A stretch of 64,000 bases of DNA from Salinivirgaceae bacterium (GTDB taxonomy: Bacteria; Bacteroidota; Bacteroidia; Bacteroidales; Salinivirgaceae), in contig JAQICA010000028.1 in assembly GCA_027858775.1 (NCBI GenBank), positions 1-64,000 on the forward strand, in the 5' to 3' direction. Under the pieces are notes generated by a model that saw only the letters and a list, made by a program, of their open reading frames with translations, was not told the origin of the DNA and did not search any database. Positions 46,391-56,961 of this stretch are shown piece by piece. The position numbers and the translations under genes were made by a program. How positions within the stretch are numbered: the first letter of the stretch is position 1; the number at the start of each line of letters is the position of its first letter.

Positions 46391-47776
46391 ATGGGCAATA
46401 TGAAAAAACTATTAGTTCTACTTACAGCAGCAATTAGCTTTAGCGCCTGTAATACCGGAGGCGACGGAGAGCTTACCGGTATTAGCGGAAGGGCACCTTG
46501 GTATGACCAAACTCCTTATGGAATGGTTCATGTACCACAAGGGAGCTTTACAATGGGACCATCTGACGACGATGTACCCTGGGCTCTTAATGCACAATCG
46601 AAAACAGTTTCGGTTTCAGCATTTTGGATGGACGAAACTGAGATTACCAATAACGAGTATCGTCAATTTGTTTATTGGGTTCGCGATTCACTCGCTTACC
46701 GCTTGTTGGGAGAACAAATTGACGAATATTTAATTCGAGAAAACGAATTTGGAGAGGAAATCGATCCTCCATACATAAATTGGAATGAACCAATTGTTTG
46801 GGAAGGTCAAGAAGAGCAGGAGATTCTTGCTGATTTATACTACCCGGAGAATGAACGCTTCTTTAGAAAGAAAACAATCGATCCACGTAAACTTGTTTAT
46901 CATTATTACTGGGTTGATTATAAACAAGCAGCCCAAAAATTCACTTTTGAAAATCAAGTTCGCCGCAGATATAACTACAAAACTGGCCAGTATGATGGTG
47001 AACTTTATAACGAAGACGGTATAAAAGAAGAGGTGCAGGATCGATCTTCATTTATTATGGAGGAGTCAACACAAATTTACCCAGATACGCTTGTTTGGAT
47101 TAGCGATTTCTCCTATTCCTATAACGAGCCCATGGCTAATGCATATTTCCATCACCCATCATATGACAATTATCCGGTTGTGGGTGTTAATTGGGTTCAA
47201 GCTAAAGCATTTGCTGTGTGGAGAACTAATTTGCTAAATGCCGCACAGGGAAGACGCGGAGATCCAATGGTGCAAAACTATCAGTTACCTACAGAAGCAG
47301 AATGGGAACGTGCAGCCAGAGGAGGTTTAGATCTTGTTCCATATCCTTGGGGTGGTTATTACACACGTGATGGTCAGGGATGTTTCCTTGCTAACTTTAA
47401 ACCTTTGCGAGGAGATTATACTGAAGATGGTGCACAGTATACTATTGAGGTAGGTTCATACAACCCTAACGATTACGGATTATACGATATGTCTGGTAAC
47501 GTAGCAGAATGGGTTCGTAATGCCTATGATGAATCAGCATATACCTTTACACATGATATGAATCCGGAATATGAGTATAGCGCATTAGAGGAAGATCCTC
47601 CTGTTTTGAAACGAAAAGTTGTACGGGGTGGCTCTTTCAAAGATATCGGATACTATTTGCAAAATGGTTCACGTACTTATGAGTATCAGGATACTGCAAA
47701 ATCCTACATTGGTTTTCGTTGTACCAGAGCTTTTATGGGTAAAGTTGAAAACGCCCCTAGTTCGAATGTTTATTAA
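46391..47776 (+). CDS. gldK: T9SS lipoprotein GldK/PorK
   Basis: Lipobox SFSACNTGG; FGE-sulfatase-like VPQGSFTMGPSDDDVPWALNAQSKTVSVSAFWMDETEITNNEYRQF. Confidence 0.93.
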   Translation: MGNMKKLLVLLTAAISFSACNTGGDGELTGISGRAPWYDQTPYGMVHVPQGSFTMGPSDDDVPWALNAQSKTVSVSAFWMDETEITNNEYRQFVYWVRDSLAYRLLGEQIDEYLIRENEFGEEIDPPYINWNEPIVWEGQEEQEILADLYYPENERFFRKKTIDPRKLVYHYYWVDYKQAAQKFTFENQVRRRYNYKTGQYDGELYNEDGIKEEVQDRSSFIMEESTQIYPDTLVWISDFSYSYNEPMANAYFHHPSYDNYPVVGVNWVQAKAFAVWRTNLLNAAQGRRGDPMVQNYQLPTEAEWERAARGGLDLVPYPWGGYYTRDGQGCFLANFKPLRGDYTEDGAQYTIEVGSYNPNDYGLYDMSGNVAEWVRNAYDESAYTFTHDMNPEYEYSALEEDPPVLKRKVVRGGSFKDIGYYLQNGSRTYEYQDTAKSYIGFRCTRAFMGKVENAPSSNVY

Positions 47777-47788
47777 ATCTATTGCTAT

Positions 47789-48973
47789 ATGACCATATCG
47801 GAATTTGTAGAAAGTAAAACGTATAAGAACATAATGAAATATGTATATGGGTGGGGGGCGTCTGTCGTTCTACTCGGTGCATTGTTCAAAATTCAGCACT
47901 ACCCGGGTGCAAGCGCGATGCTTGTTGCGGGAATGGGAACCGAAGTAATGATTTTCTTCTTGTCGGCTTTTGAGCCATTACATGAAGAGGTCGATTGGAC
48001 ATTAGTATATCCTGAATTAGCCGGTATGGCAAGTGATATCGATGATGATGTTTCAAGAGATTACCGACCTCGACGTGATAGCCGTTTATTTGATGTTTCG
48101 CAATTACCGCCTCCAGGAGTAGTTTCTCAACATGGTACTTCGGCGCAAGAAGCCGGAGGACAAGTGCAACAACAGCAAGGTGGAGCGCAACCTGTGCAAA
48201 CACAGGCAACCTCAGCTGGAAGCGGCGGCGCTAAAAGTTTTGCACTAGAGCGTTTTGATGAACTGCTGGAAAAAGCCGAGCTTGGCCCCGACCTTTTTGT
48301 TAAAATGGGAGAGGGTATTGAGCGCTTAGCTCATACAGCTGAAGGACTTAATCAGATGCAGAATGTTGTAGATGCTTCAAATGGGTTTGCAACGAACTTG
48401 AATGGCGCTTCTGATGCGGTGCAGCAATTGTCTGAAACATATACCGGCTCCAATGATGTGGTTCAAAATGCCACAAGTTCATTAAGTGAAGCTTCGCTGA
48501 AAGCCGCAGGCAAAATTGAAGAAACAGGAATTAATATTTCTGAATCGACAAAGAAAAGTTCGGAAGCTATCGTCAATGCCGCCACGACAGCAGCTAACTC
48601 CCTAGTTGACAGTGCGAAATCCTCAAGTGAGATGGTTAGCCATTCTTATCAGCAAATGTTGGAGCAGTTGGATGCCAATGTGAAAGGATTACAAACGGGC
48701 TCAAAAACCTATGTTGAGCAGGTTGAGCTTCAGAATAAGCATTTAACAGCACTTAACTCGATGTATGAGTTGCAGATGCAGCAGGTAAGTCAGCAAAATG
48801 AACAATCCGGCGACTTGTTTTCGAAAGCCTCTGAGGCCATTGAGAACATGAGCGCTGCAGTTGATGATACACAAAAATATCGTGACGAGCTAAATAAATT
48901 AAACGATAACCTGGCATCATTGAATGATGTTTATGGAAATATGTTATCGTCTTTTAATTTGAAGAACGACTAA
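47789..48973 (+). CDS. gldL: T9SS inner-membrane motor protein GldL/PorL
   Basis: YGWGASVVLLGALFKIQHYPGASAMLVAGMGTEVMIFFLSAFEP; long Ser/Ala/Gln-rich coiled-coil C-terminus. Confidence 0.93.
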   Translation: MTISEFVESKTYKNIMKYVYGWGASVVLLGALFKIQHYPGASAMLVAGMGTEVMIFFLSAFEPLHEEVDWTLVYPELAGMASDIDDDVSRDYRPRRDSRLFDVSQLPPPGVVSQHGTSAQEAGGQVQQQQGGAQPVQTQATSAGSGGAKSFALERFDELLEKAELGPDLFVKMGEGIERLAHTAEGLNQMQNVVDASNGFATNLNGASDAVQQLSETYTGSNDVVQNATSSLSEASLKAAGKIEETGINISESTKKSSEAIVNAATTAANSLVDSAKSSSEMVSHSYQQMLEQLDANVKGLQTGSKTYVEQVELQNKHLTALNSMYELQMQQVSQQNEQSGDLFSKASEAIENMSAAVDDTQKYRDELNKLNDNLASLNDVYGNMLSSFNLKND

Positions 48974-48985
48974 GGTTATTGCATT

Positions 48986-50599
48986 ATGGCAGGTGGTAAA
49001 GAAACTCCCAGACAGAAGATGATTGGAATGATGTATTTGTTCCTGACAGCTATGCTCGCTTTGAATGTCTCGAAGTCAGTGTTAGATTCTTTTGTGATGG
49101 TTAATGATAGTTTAACGAATACTGTTGAAAACTTTACAGAAAAGAATAATAGTATTTATGCCGATTTTGAGAAGCAGGCATCAATGAACGAAGAGAAGGT
49201 GGGGGTTTGGCGAGATTTAGCTAATGAAGTGAAGCGACAATCGAACGAACTTGTTGAATTTATCAACTCTTTGAAGATTGAAGTTGTTAAGGCTTCTGAT
49301 GGTGAAGACGCTCCGGCCATTGTGGATGGAGATGTGGTTGCCAAATTAATTGCTGCAAAAGATAATCTGAATGTAGGTGCGCAAATAATGGTTGGTCCCA
49401 ATAATGATGGGAAAGGAGTGGACTTGCGAAAAAAAATCGATTCTTTTCGAGAGTATTTGCTATCTAAGACTAACGAGGAACATAAAATTACTCGAAAAGG
49501 GATTGAAAAAAACTTAAATACGTCCCCTCCACCTCCTAAAGATGGTATTCAGGTGTCATGGTCACACCATCATTTTGCTAATATGCCTTTAGCTGCTGTT
49601 ATTACTATGATGACCAAAATGCAATCGGATATTCGAAATGCAGAGGCTGATATCTTACGATATTTTTATTCTCAGATTAGCGCCCAGGATTACAAATTTA
49701 ACAAACTTGATCCTGTTGTAATACCCTCTGGTTCATACGTTTTGCAAGGTGAAAAGTATGAAGCTGATGTTTTTATAGCTGCACAGGATACTACACAACA
49801 GCCGAGTGTATACATTGGGGATTATCGTAAAAGTGAACATGGACGCTACGAAATGGTTGGGAGCTATGATTCCCTTGAAATCATCAATGGAAGAGGATAC
49901 TACGTTGGAAGTACATCTGGAATTGGTGATCGCGAATGGGGAGGACTGATTTCCATAAAAGCACCTGACGGTTCCATTCAAAGGTATCCATTTAAACAAT
50001 CATACACAGTTGCCCGACCTACAGCAATTATTAGCCCTAGTGCCAACAGAGTGTTTTATTATGGCGTTGATAATCCGTTAGAGGTTTCAGTTCCTGGATT
50101 GCGTGCCGATGAGATTAGACCTCGTGCTACGAATGCTAGAATTGTAAAAAAAGGAAAAGGTTATGCTGTGCGTCCGGAAAGAAAAGGTGGAACAATAAAG
50201 GTTAGTTTGTACGGTACTGTAAATGGCAATCAGAAGCTAATGGGAAGTAGTGATTTTAGTGTAAAAGAAATTCCTAATCCCACGCCACTTTTATTACCTA
50301 CAAAAGCTAAGTCTGGAGATATTACTAAAGCAGAAATTTCCATAGCCAAAGGACTTGATGCCGTATTGGAGGGATTTATTATGGAAAACATAAGCTATCA
50401 GGTTGTGAGTTATACATTATCGACAATGGATGGTCGATTTGCTGTTGATGAAAGGGTGCAGGGTGCTACTTTTACACCTAAAGTGCGAGATATGATTAAT
50501 AAGGCTTCACGTGGGCAGCAGTTGACTTTTGTTGATATTAAGGCAAAGGGGCCTGATGGAATCAAAGATTTATCCCCATTGTTTTTTAAGATAAAATAG
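48986..50599 (+). CDS. gldM: T9SS protein GldM/PorM
   Basis: MAGGKETPRQKMIGMMYLFLTAMLALNVSKSVLDSFVMVNDSL. Confidence 0.95.
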   Translation: MAGGKETPRQKMIGMMYLFLTAMLALNVSKSVLDSFVMVNDSLTNTVENFTEKNNSIYADFEKQASMNEEKVGVWRDLANEVKRQSNELVEFINSLKIEVVKASDGEDAPAIVDGDVVAKLIAAKDNLNVGAQIMVGPNNDGKGVDLRKKIDSFREYLLSKTNEEHKITRKGIEKNLNTSPPPPKDGIQVSWSHHHFANMPLAAVITMMTKMQSDIRNAEADILRYFYSQISAQDYKFNKLDPVVIPSGSYVLQGEKYEADVFIAAQDTTQQPSVYIGDYRKSEHGRYEMVGSYDSLEIINGRGYYVGSTSGIGDREWGGLISIKAPDGSIQRYPFKQSYTVARPTAIISPSANRVFYYGVDNPLEVSVPGLRADEIRPRATNARIVKKGKGYAVRPERKGGTIKVSLYGTVNGNQKLMGSSDFSVKEIPNPTPLLLPTKAKSGDITKAEISIAKGLDAVLEGFIMENISYQVVSYTLSTMDGRFAVDERVQGATFTPKVRDMINKASRGQQLTFVDIKAKGPDGIKDLSPLFFKIK

Positions 50600-50639
50600 G
50601 ACTGCATAATATAAGTAAAAACAAAAAAAATTAAATCAT

Positions 50640-51485
50640 ATGAGAAGAATCTTATTGTTTTCATTCGTTTTGGCTCTTGCGGCAATTTTATTGCCCGTAC
50701 AAGAGACCTCTGCACAGGTTATGGAGGGTATTTATGCCAAAGAACATGTGCCAAGCAGAAGACCTGTACCTTATGCTCATCTCAGAGAAGCAGATGTTAT
50801 GTGGAAAAAGAGAGTATGGCGATGTATTGACTTTCGTCAGAAGATGAACTTTCATTTCTACTTTCCTACTGAACGTATTAACGAAAGAATGAACCTAACA
50901 AATCTATTGGTTTATGGACAAACGCATGAAGGTGTTGTTTTATATGATGCTGACGAAGATGATCGTTTTACTTCAATTATGACTACTTCCGAAATCGAAG
51001 AGCGTTTTGGAGCCGGTATGAAGGAGTTTAAATATGTTGATGACCAAGGAAATGAGATCGTTGAAGAACGAATGCAAGATATTGATTACAGCCAGGTTAA
51101 ACAAGTATGGGTAAAGGAAGAGTGGTTTTTTGATCGTCAACGATCTAAACTGGAAGTTCGCATTTTGGGGCTTATGCCAATACGCTTTTATGAAGATGAA
51201 AATACAGGTGAATTAAAGATGGGTCGAACTTTCTGGGCTTATTTTCCCGCAGTAAGGCCAATTCTTGCCAATCATGAAGTGTTTAATCGTTTTAACGATG
51301 CCAAGCGAAAGACTTACGATGATATCTTTTTCAAGCGCTTTTTTGATAGCTATATTGTGCAGGAATCAAATATCTATGAAGACAGAGAAGTTGCAGATTA
51401 TAGACAAGGAAGACTGGCTCTTTGGGAGGCAGAGGATATTAAATCTAGAATGTTTAATTACGAGCAAGACTTGTGGAGTTATTAA
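50640..51485 (+). CDS. gldN: T9SS protein GldN/PorN
   Basis: GIYAKEHVPSRRPVPYAHLREADVMWKKRVWRCIDFRQKMN. Confidence 0.93.
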   Translation: MRRILLFSFVLALAAILLPVQETSAQVMEGIYAKEHVPSRRPVPYAHLREADVMWKKRVWRCIDFRQKMNFHFYFPTERINERMNLTNLLVYGQTHEGVVLYDADEDDRFTSIMTTSEIEERFGAGMKEFKYVDDQGNEIVEERMQDIDYSQVKQVWVKEEWFFDRQRSKLEVRILGLMPIRFYEDENTGELKMGRTFWAYFPAVRPILANHEVFNRFNDAKRKTYDDIFFKRFFDSYIVQESNIYEDREVADYRQGRLALWEAEDIKSRMFNYEQDLWSY

Positions 51486-51495
51486 TAAAAAAACA

Positions 51496-51520
51496 AAAAG
51501 GGGCGGACGCCCCTTTTTTT
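51496..51520 (+). terminator. Rho-independent terminator after gldN
   Basis: AAAAGGGGCGGACGCCCCTTTTTTT. Confidence 0.9.
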
Positions 51521-51543
51521 ATGTCTGTTTTTATGTTAGTCGC

Positions 51544-52629
51544 TTACAAGTATTCGTGTCCCTTTTTAAACTTAATGTCATTAACAATTTGTCTTATTTT
51601 CGCCTCTTCTTCTTTTTTACATATAAGAAGAGCCTCCTTAGTTTCAACTACAATGTACCCTTCGAGCCCCTGAATGGCTGTGATTTTATCGGGATTTGTT
51701 TTAATAATAGTATCCTGTGTATCGTAAAGGATAGTATTGTTGTTCGATAAAATGTTGCCTTCTGAAGATTTGGGTGAGTTTTCAAACAGGGTTTTCCACG
51801 TTCCCAGATCCGACCAGCCAAAATCTGCACAGAAAACAAAAACATTGTCAGCCTTTTCTAATATCCCATAGTCAATAGAAACGTTTTTGCAGCCCGAATA
51901 AATGGTATCGATGTCTTTTTTGCGCTGTGCTGTGTTTGCATCCGGATTATATCCTTTAAACAGTTCTTGTGTTTCCTGTAGATGTTTTTCAAACGCTTTT
52001 GTGATGCTGTTTAAAGACCAAATAAAAATACCGCTATTCCAATAAAATTCATTAGTGCTTAAAAACAGTTCTGCCAGTTCAAGGTTCGGCTTCTCTGTAA
52101 AGTTCTTAACCTGTGTGATTTCGCACAATTCCGGTGTGGCCTCGATCTGTATATACCCGTAGTCTGTTTCGGGTCGGTTAGGTTTTATCCCAATAGTTAG
52201 CAAGGCATCTTTGTCAGAAACAAACTTTAATCCTTTTAACAGAACCTCAATAAAGGTATTTTCCTTTGTAATGAGATGATCTGCAGGGGTAACAATAATA
52301 TTTGCATCGCCGTTTCGTCTTTTTATATGCTCATTGGCATATGCAATGCAGGCAGCGGTATTTCTCCTGGCTGGTTCCGCTAATATTTGCTCTTCGGGAA
52401 GTTCTGGTAGTTGCTCTTTCGTAAGGTCAAAATATTGATCTATTGTGATGACAAATATATTTTCCGGAGCACAAATCATTGTCATTCTTCTGTAGGTTAG
52501 CTGGATTAGTGTTTCACCAGTTCCCAATAAATCGATAAACTGCTTTGGCTTTTTGAGTTTGCTCAATGGCCAGAATCGACTACCAAGGCCGCCTGCCATA
52601 ATAATGCAAAATGTATTTGGATTGTGCAT
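51544..52629 (-). CDS. manC: Mannose-1-phosphate guanylyltransferase
   Basis: CIIMAGGLGSRFWPLSKLKKPKQFIDLLG; EPARRNTAACIAYA. Confidence 0.9.
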   Translation of the reverse strand: MHNPNTFCIIMAGGLGSRFWPLSKLKKPKQFIDLLGTGETLIQLTYRRMTMICAPENIFVITIDQYFDLTKEQLPELPEEQILAEPARRNTAACIAYANEHIKRRNGDANIIVTPADHLITKENTFIEVLLKGLKFVSDKDALLTIGIKPNRPETDYGYIQIEATPELCEITQVKNFTEKPNLELAELFLSTNEFYWNSGIFIWSLNSITKAFEKHLQETQELFKGYNPDANTAQRKKDIDTIYSGCKNVSIDYGILEKADNVFVFCADFGWSDLGTWKTLFENSPKSSEGNILSNNNTILYDTQDTIIKTNPDKITAIQGLEGYIVVETKEALLICKKEEEAKIRQIVNDIKFKKGHEYL

Positions 52630-52655
52630 GTTGTCCTGTATTATTGCTATGATGA

Positions 52656-53147
52656 CTATTTTTCTTCTTCTGGTTTCTTAAAAGTAGACTCTGAGAGAAC
52701 GTTCCATCCGGTGTTTCGGCTGTAACCGAGGCGCCGGAAGGTGACCGTTTTATTTTCAAAAAATATTTTAAACAGAACACTAATGAAGTCTTTTGTTCCG
52801 GTTCCTTCAAACCCTTTAATGTTTTTTAAATTTTCTTCTATATCAAATGGCTTTCTTAACATATTGAACTTATAATCGTAGCTGTTTAAACATGCTGTCC
52901 CTGCAGAATCTATAACAAGTTGAGCCGCAATAACACCACGAAGCTTGATGAAGTGCTTATTCTCAATCCCATTAACTATTTTATTGACAAGCAGACTATC
53001 GCTTTTTTCATATGTTATTCGGATTTGATCTTTTTCAAGAGAAAATGTTGGCGAACAATTATCAAATTTTTCACTGAATAATTTCTGAGCAACTAGCGTA
53101 TTACTCAGTAAAAGGAAAACAAGAATAGAAAAATTTCGTATCTTCAT
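52656..53147 (-). CDS. Exported hypothetical protein
   Basis: MKIRNFSILVFLLLSNTLVAQK signal peptide; start moved to the internal ATG. Confidence 0.6.
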   Translation of the reverse strand: MKIRNFSILVFLLLSNTLVAQKLFSEKFDNCSPTFSLEKDQIRITYEKSDSLLVNKIVNGIENKHFIKLRGVIAAQLVIDSAGTACLNSYDYKFNMLRKPFDIEENLKNIKGFEGTGTKDFISVLFKIFFENKTVTFRRLGYSRNTGWNVLSESTFKKPEEEK

Positions 53148-53463
53148 AGGTTTAATGACTTTAAACAAAAATAGCGTTTAAATATGTTTTTTCCAACTTA
53201 TGATTTTATATGATAATTGATTCAGTTTTTTGCTTTCATATTTCATGTTTTGAACTATTATTACAAAGCACCCCAAAAAGGGATGCGTTTTCTTAATTAC
53301 ACCAATTATAGTGGCTGTTATGGCTATCTTTTTTAGACTTGTTATAAATTAGGGCGGAGTTATAGATATTTATATATATGGAAGGCCGCATGTATTCATG
53401 CTTTGCCAATTCTTTAAGCCTTACGAATCAGGATTGCCTGTTTTTATTTCGATTTTTTCGATT

Positions 53464-53471
53464 TATCTTTG
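53464..53471 (+). promoter_or_regulatory. Candidate -7 element upstream of the octaheme cytochrome operon
   Basis: TATCTTTG matches TAnnTTTG; only a near match (TTTT) at the expected -33 position. Confidence 0.4.
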
Positions 53472-53548
53472 TATCGAAATCGGAGAAAGATATACCAAAC
53501 CCATTTTGTTAATTTCGAACCAACATCATAAATAAAATAAATACACAA

Positions 53549-55123
53549 ATGAAAAAACTTGTTCAAATACTTTTCATAGTGCTAATTCCGCAAATTATTA
53601 TTGGGGTACTTATTTTTAATTATCAAAACATTAAAAATGTAGGCAATTTGGACGATTTAAAAAAGGCGTACGCACAAGTACCTTCTCCAGGTGTTGACCA
53701 CTCAAAGTTTGATGAGTTGCAAAAGGATTTTGATACCCCACATGAGGTTACAGAAGCATGTTTGTCTTGTCATACAGAGCGAGGAAAGGAGCTGCTGAAC
53801 AGTACTCATTTTAAGTGGGAAAGAGAGACTTTTATACCCGGGAGAGGTGTTGTTTACATCGGCAAAAAGAATTTGCTTAATAATTTTTGTACGGGGATCA
53901 GCAGTAGTGAGCAAACATGTAACCGATGCCATGCAGGCTATGGATATTCCGATACTACTTTTGATTTTCATAATGAGTTAAATGTTGACTGCTTAGCTTG
54001 TCATGATAACAGTGGCATTTACAAAAAAGCTCCAGGAGCAGCAGGATACCCGGCTATGGGGGAAGACGCTCCGGACTATGCAGCTATATCGCACCATATT
54101 GGGTTGCCGAATAAACAAAATTGTGGAACTTGCCACTTTTTTAGTGCAGGTGGCAATAATGTGAAACACGGTCAGCTTGAAGTGGCACTGTTGAATACAA
54201 CAAAAGATGTTGATGTGCATATGGCCAAAAATGGCTTGGATATGACTTGTGTGGATTGCCATACTGCCGAAAATCATCAAATGAAAGGACGGTATTATGG
54301 CGTTTCATCGCGCGATTATAATCGCGCAACCTGCGTAGATTGTCATGATAAACGGCCGCACGAAGACGACATAATTAATGAACACACCATTAAAGTTGCC
54401 TGCCAAACGTGCCATATTCCGGAATATGCTAAGGTTAATGCTACTAAAATGTATTGGGACTGGTCGACTGCTTGTGATTTGAAAGATGGAAATCCCTATT
54501 ATGAGCTCGATACAATGGGAAATAAATCATATATGTCCATTAAAGGTAGTTTTGTTTGGCAAAAGAATGTAAAGCCAGACTATCGATTTTTTAACGGAAC
54601 GGCTGACCATCATCTTATTACCGATGTTATCGATACTATTCCGGTGCAGATAAATACATTGTTCGGTTCGTACGATGATCGAAAATCAAAAATTTGGCCG
54701 GTAAAAATTCACAAAGGCAAGCAACCATATGATACACAGCAAAAGCGTTTACTGCAAGCGAAGTTGTGGGATGCAGAGCCTGGAAAAGGTGCCTTGTGGG
54801 TCGATTTTGATTGGGAGAGTTCGCTAAAAGCAGGAATGGAATATGTTGGTTTGCCATATAGCGGTCAACATGATTTTGTAGAAACCGATATGTATTTGCC
54901 TTTAAGTCATATGGTATCGCCGGCAGCCAAAGCTGTATCGTGCCAGGAATGTCATGTTAGGAAGGACAGTCGATTAACGGGCTTAGGCGGTTTTTACATG
55001 CCCGGACGTGATCGAAATAATTTGTTAGATACATTAGGATGGCTACTCGTAGTAGGTTCCCTTGGTGGAGTACTTGTGCACGGAGGTATACGCGTAGTTG
55101 TGGCAAAAAGAAAAAATGCATAG
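53549..55123 (+). CDS. Octaheme c-type cytochrome, tetrathionate reductase (OTR) family
   Basis: Eight CXXCH motifs (CLSCH, CNRCH, CLACH, CGTCH, CVDCH, CVDCH, CQTCH, CQECH); N- and C-terminal hydrophobic segments. Confidence 0.9.
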   Translation: MKKLVQILFIVLIPQIIIGVLIFNYQNIKNVGNLDDLKKAYAQVPSPGVDHSKFDELQKDFDTPHEVTEACLSCHTERGKELLNSTHFKWERETFIPGRGVVYIGKKNLLNNFCTGISSSEQTCNRCHAGYGYSDTTFDFHNELNVDCLACHDNSGIYKKAPGAAGYPAMGEDAPDYAAISHHIGLPNKQNCGTCHFFSAGGNNVKHGQLEVALLNTTKDVDVHMAKNGLDMTCVDCHTAENHQMKGRYYGVSSRDYNRATCVDCHDKRPHEDDIINEHTIKVACQTCHIPEYAKVNATKMYWDWSTACDLKDGNPYYELDTMGNKSYMSIKGSFVWQKNVKPDYRFFNGTADHHLITDVIDTIPVQINTLFGSYDDRKSKIWPVKIHKGKQPYDTQQKRLLQAKLWDAEPGKGALWVDFDWESSLKAGMEYVGLPYSGQHDFVETDMYLPLSHMVSPAAKAVSCQECHVRKDSRLTGLGGFYMPGRDRNNLLDTLGWLLVVGSLGGVLVHGGIRVVVAKRKNA

Positions 55124-55196
55124 AGTAATCGTTTAACTTAAACGACTTATCGTAAAAATTTTCAATTACTTACCTTATAATAAAAACTATTTACGT

Positions 55197-55853
55197 ATGA
55201 AAAAGGTGTATATATACAATACCTACGAACGCTTTTGGCACTGGTCGCAGGCTTTGCTGATAATTTTTCTGGCGGTTACGGGTTTTGAAATTCATGGCTC
55301 ATTTACGTTGTTGGGATTTGAGTTGGCTGTAAAATACCACAATGTAGCTGCCATTTCGTTAATTGTTCTGATTGTTTTTACCATATTCTGGCATTTCACA
55401 ACAGGAGAATGGAAACAATATATTCCTACTACTAAAAATCTCAAAGCGCAGGTTGATTATTATATTTTGGGTATTTTTAAGAATGCTCCTCACCCCACTC
55501 GGAAAACAACGCTTTCGAAATTGAATCCTCTGCAAAGGCTTGTTTATCTGGCGCTTAAAGTTTTTATTATTCCGTTAATGGTAATAACAGGAATATTGTA
55601 CCTATTCTATCGTTATCCGCAAAAGGGCGATATAAAGTTTATCAATATTGATGGACTGGAAAATATTGCTTATTCCCATACATTGGGGGCTTTTTTGTTG
55701 CTTGCCTTTTTGGTGGTTCATTTATACTTGATTACAACAGGGCACACTGTTTCTTCGAACTTAAACGCGATGATTACTGGCTACGAGGAACTTGAAGAAG
55801 ACGAAACGGATAGTGTTGAAAAATCTGATGCACAGGAAAAGAAAAATGCATAA
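55197..55853 (+). CDS. Cytochrome b/b6-like membrane subunit
   Basis: YERFWHWSQALLIIFLAVTGFEIHG; YSHTLGAFLLLAFLVVHLYLITTGHT; four TM-like segments with His. Confidence 0.88.
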   Translation: MKKVYIYNTYERFWHWSQALLIIFLAVTGFEIHGSFTLLGFELAVKYHNVAAISLIVLIVFTIFWHFTTGEWKQYIPTTKNLKAQVDYYILGIFKNAPHPTRKTTLSKLNPLQRLVYLALKVFIIPLMVITGILYLFYRYPQKGDIKFINIDGLENIAYSHTLGAFLLLAFLVVHLYLITTGHTVSSNLNAMITGYEELEEDETDSVEKSDAQEKKNA

Positions 55854-55891
55854 ATTGATTTGAAAAGTAGAATACAAAAATAGATATCCAA

Positions 55892-56947
55892 ATGAAAAAA
55901 GTTTTATACGGGATGCTAATAATCGTTGTGTTTGCTAGTTGTCAGTCTCAACAGCAATCCAATACCGAACAACAACAAGAGGTAGACCAATTCGCAGCAG
56001 TTATGAATTACCTGGAATCTACCGGTGATTATATCAATAGTAGCCAGGCTCCATCAATTATTGCTGCATCGAAAGTATACAGTTTGCTTGGAAGCGGAAC
56101 ACTCGTAATTGACATTCGGGACAAGGCGCAATATCAGTCCGGTCACATACCCGGTGCTGTTAACGTGTCATTTGCAGAACTCATATTCTTTTTCGAAAAA
56201 AACATTGATCCTGCATCCTTTAATAATATCATTTTGGCTTGTTATTCAGGCCAGTCTGCCGGGTTTGCTGCGAGTTTGTTGCGCATGCTTGGGTATAATA
56301 ATGTTTTTTCTTTGAAATGGGGAATGTCATCCTGGAATAAAGAGATGGCAGACCTTAAGTGGAATAAAAAAATTAGCAGTAAGTATGTAGATCAATTAGA
56401 GATAGATAATAATCCGAAAAATGAATTTGGAGAGTACCCCAAAATTATGAGTGCCGATACTCTGGCTTATGCCATTGTTCGTGAACGCGCACTTGAAATG
56501 CTCAAAAATGGGTTCAAACATTATTCGGTTAATGCTGATGTGTTGTTTGAACAGCCGACTTCGTTTTACATAATAAACTATTGGCCTGAAAATTTGTACA
56601 ATAAAGGGCATATACCCACAGCAATTCAGTATGCACCGAAAAAATCGCTAAGCAGAACGGCATTTTTACAAACATTACCTGCTGATAAAACAGTAGTGCC
56701 GTATTGTTATACTGGTCAGCACAGTGCATATGTAACAGCTTACCTTGTAATGATAGGTTATGATGCAAAGTCGCTACTGTATGGAGCCAATGGATTTATG
56801 CATCAGGTGTTGATTGATGACATTGGGCATGGCTTCTCCGATAAACAATACATGGACTATCCAATGTCTACAGATCAGGGACAGACGGTTCCAAATCCGA
56901 AGAAAAATGAATCAAAATCTACCATAACTGTACCAGGTGGATGTTAA
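55892..56947 (+). CDS. Lipoprotein with two rhodanese domains (CYSGQS and CYTGQH) and C-terminal PGGC
   Basis: Lipobox VFASCQSQ; VIDIRDKAQYQSGHIPGAVNV; active-site loops ACYSGQSA and YCYTGQHS; ends TITVPGGC. Confidence 0.9.
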   Translation: MKKVLYGMLIIVVFASCQSQQQSNTEQQQEVDQFAAVMNYLESTGDYINSSQAPSIIAASKVYSLLGSGTLVIDIRDKAQYQSGHIPGAVNVSFAELIFFFEKNIDPASFNNIILACYSGQSAGFAASLLRMLGYNNVFSLKWGMSSWNKEMADLKWNKKISSKYVDQLEIDNNPKNEFGEYPKIMSADTLAYAIVRERALEMLKNGFKHYSVNADVLFEQPTSFYIINYWPENLYNKGHIPTAIQYAPKKSLSRTAFLQTLPADKTVVPYCYTGQHSAYVTAYLVMIGYDAKSLLYGANGFMHQVLIDDIGHGFSDKQYMDYPMSTDQGQTVPNPKKNESKSTITVPGGC

Positions 56948-56961
56948 AAAAAACATACATT

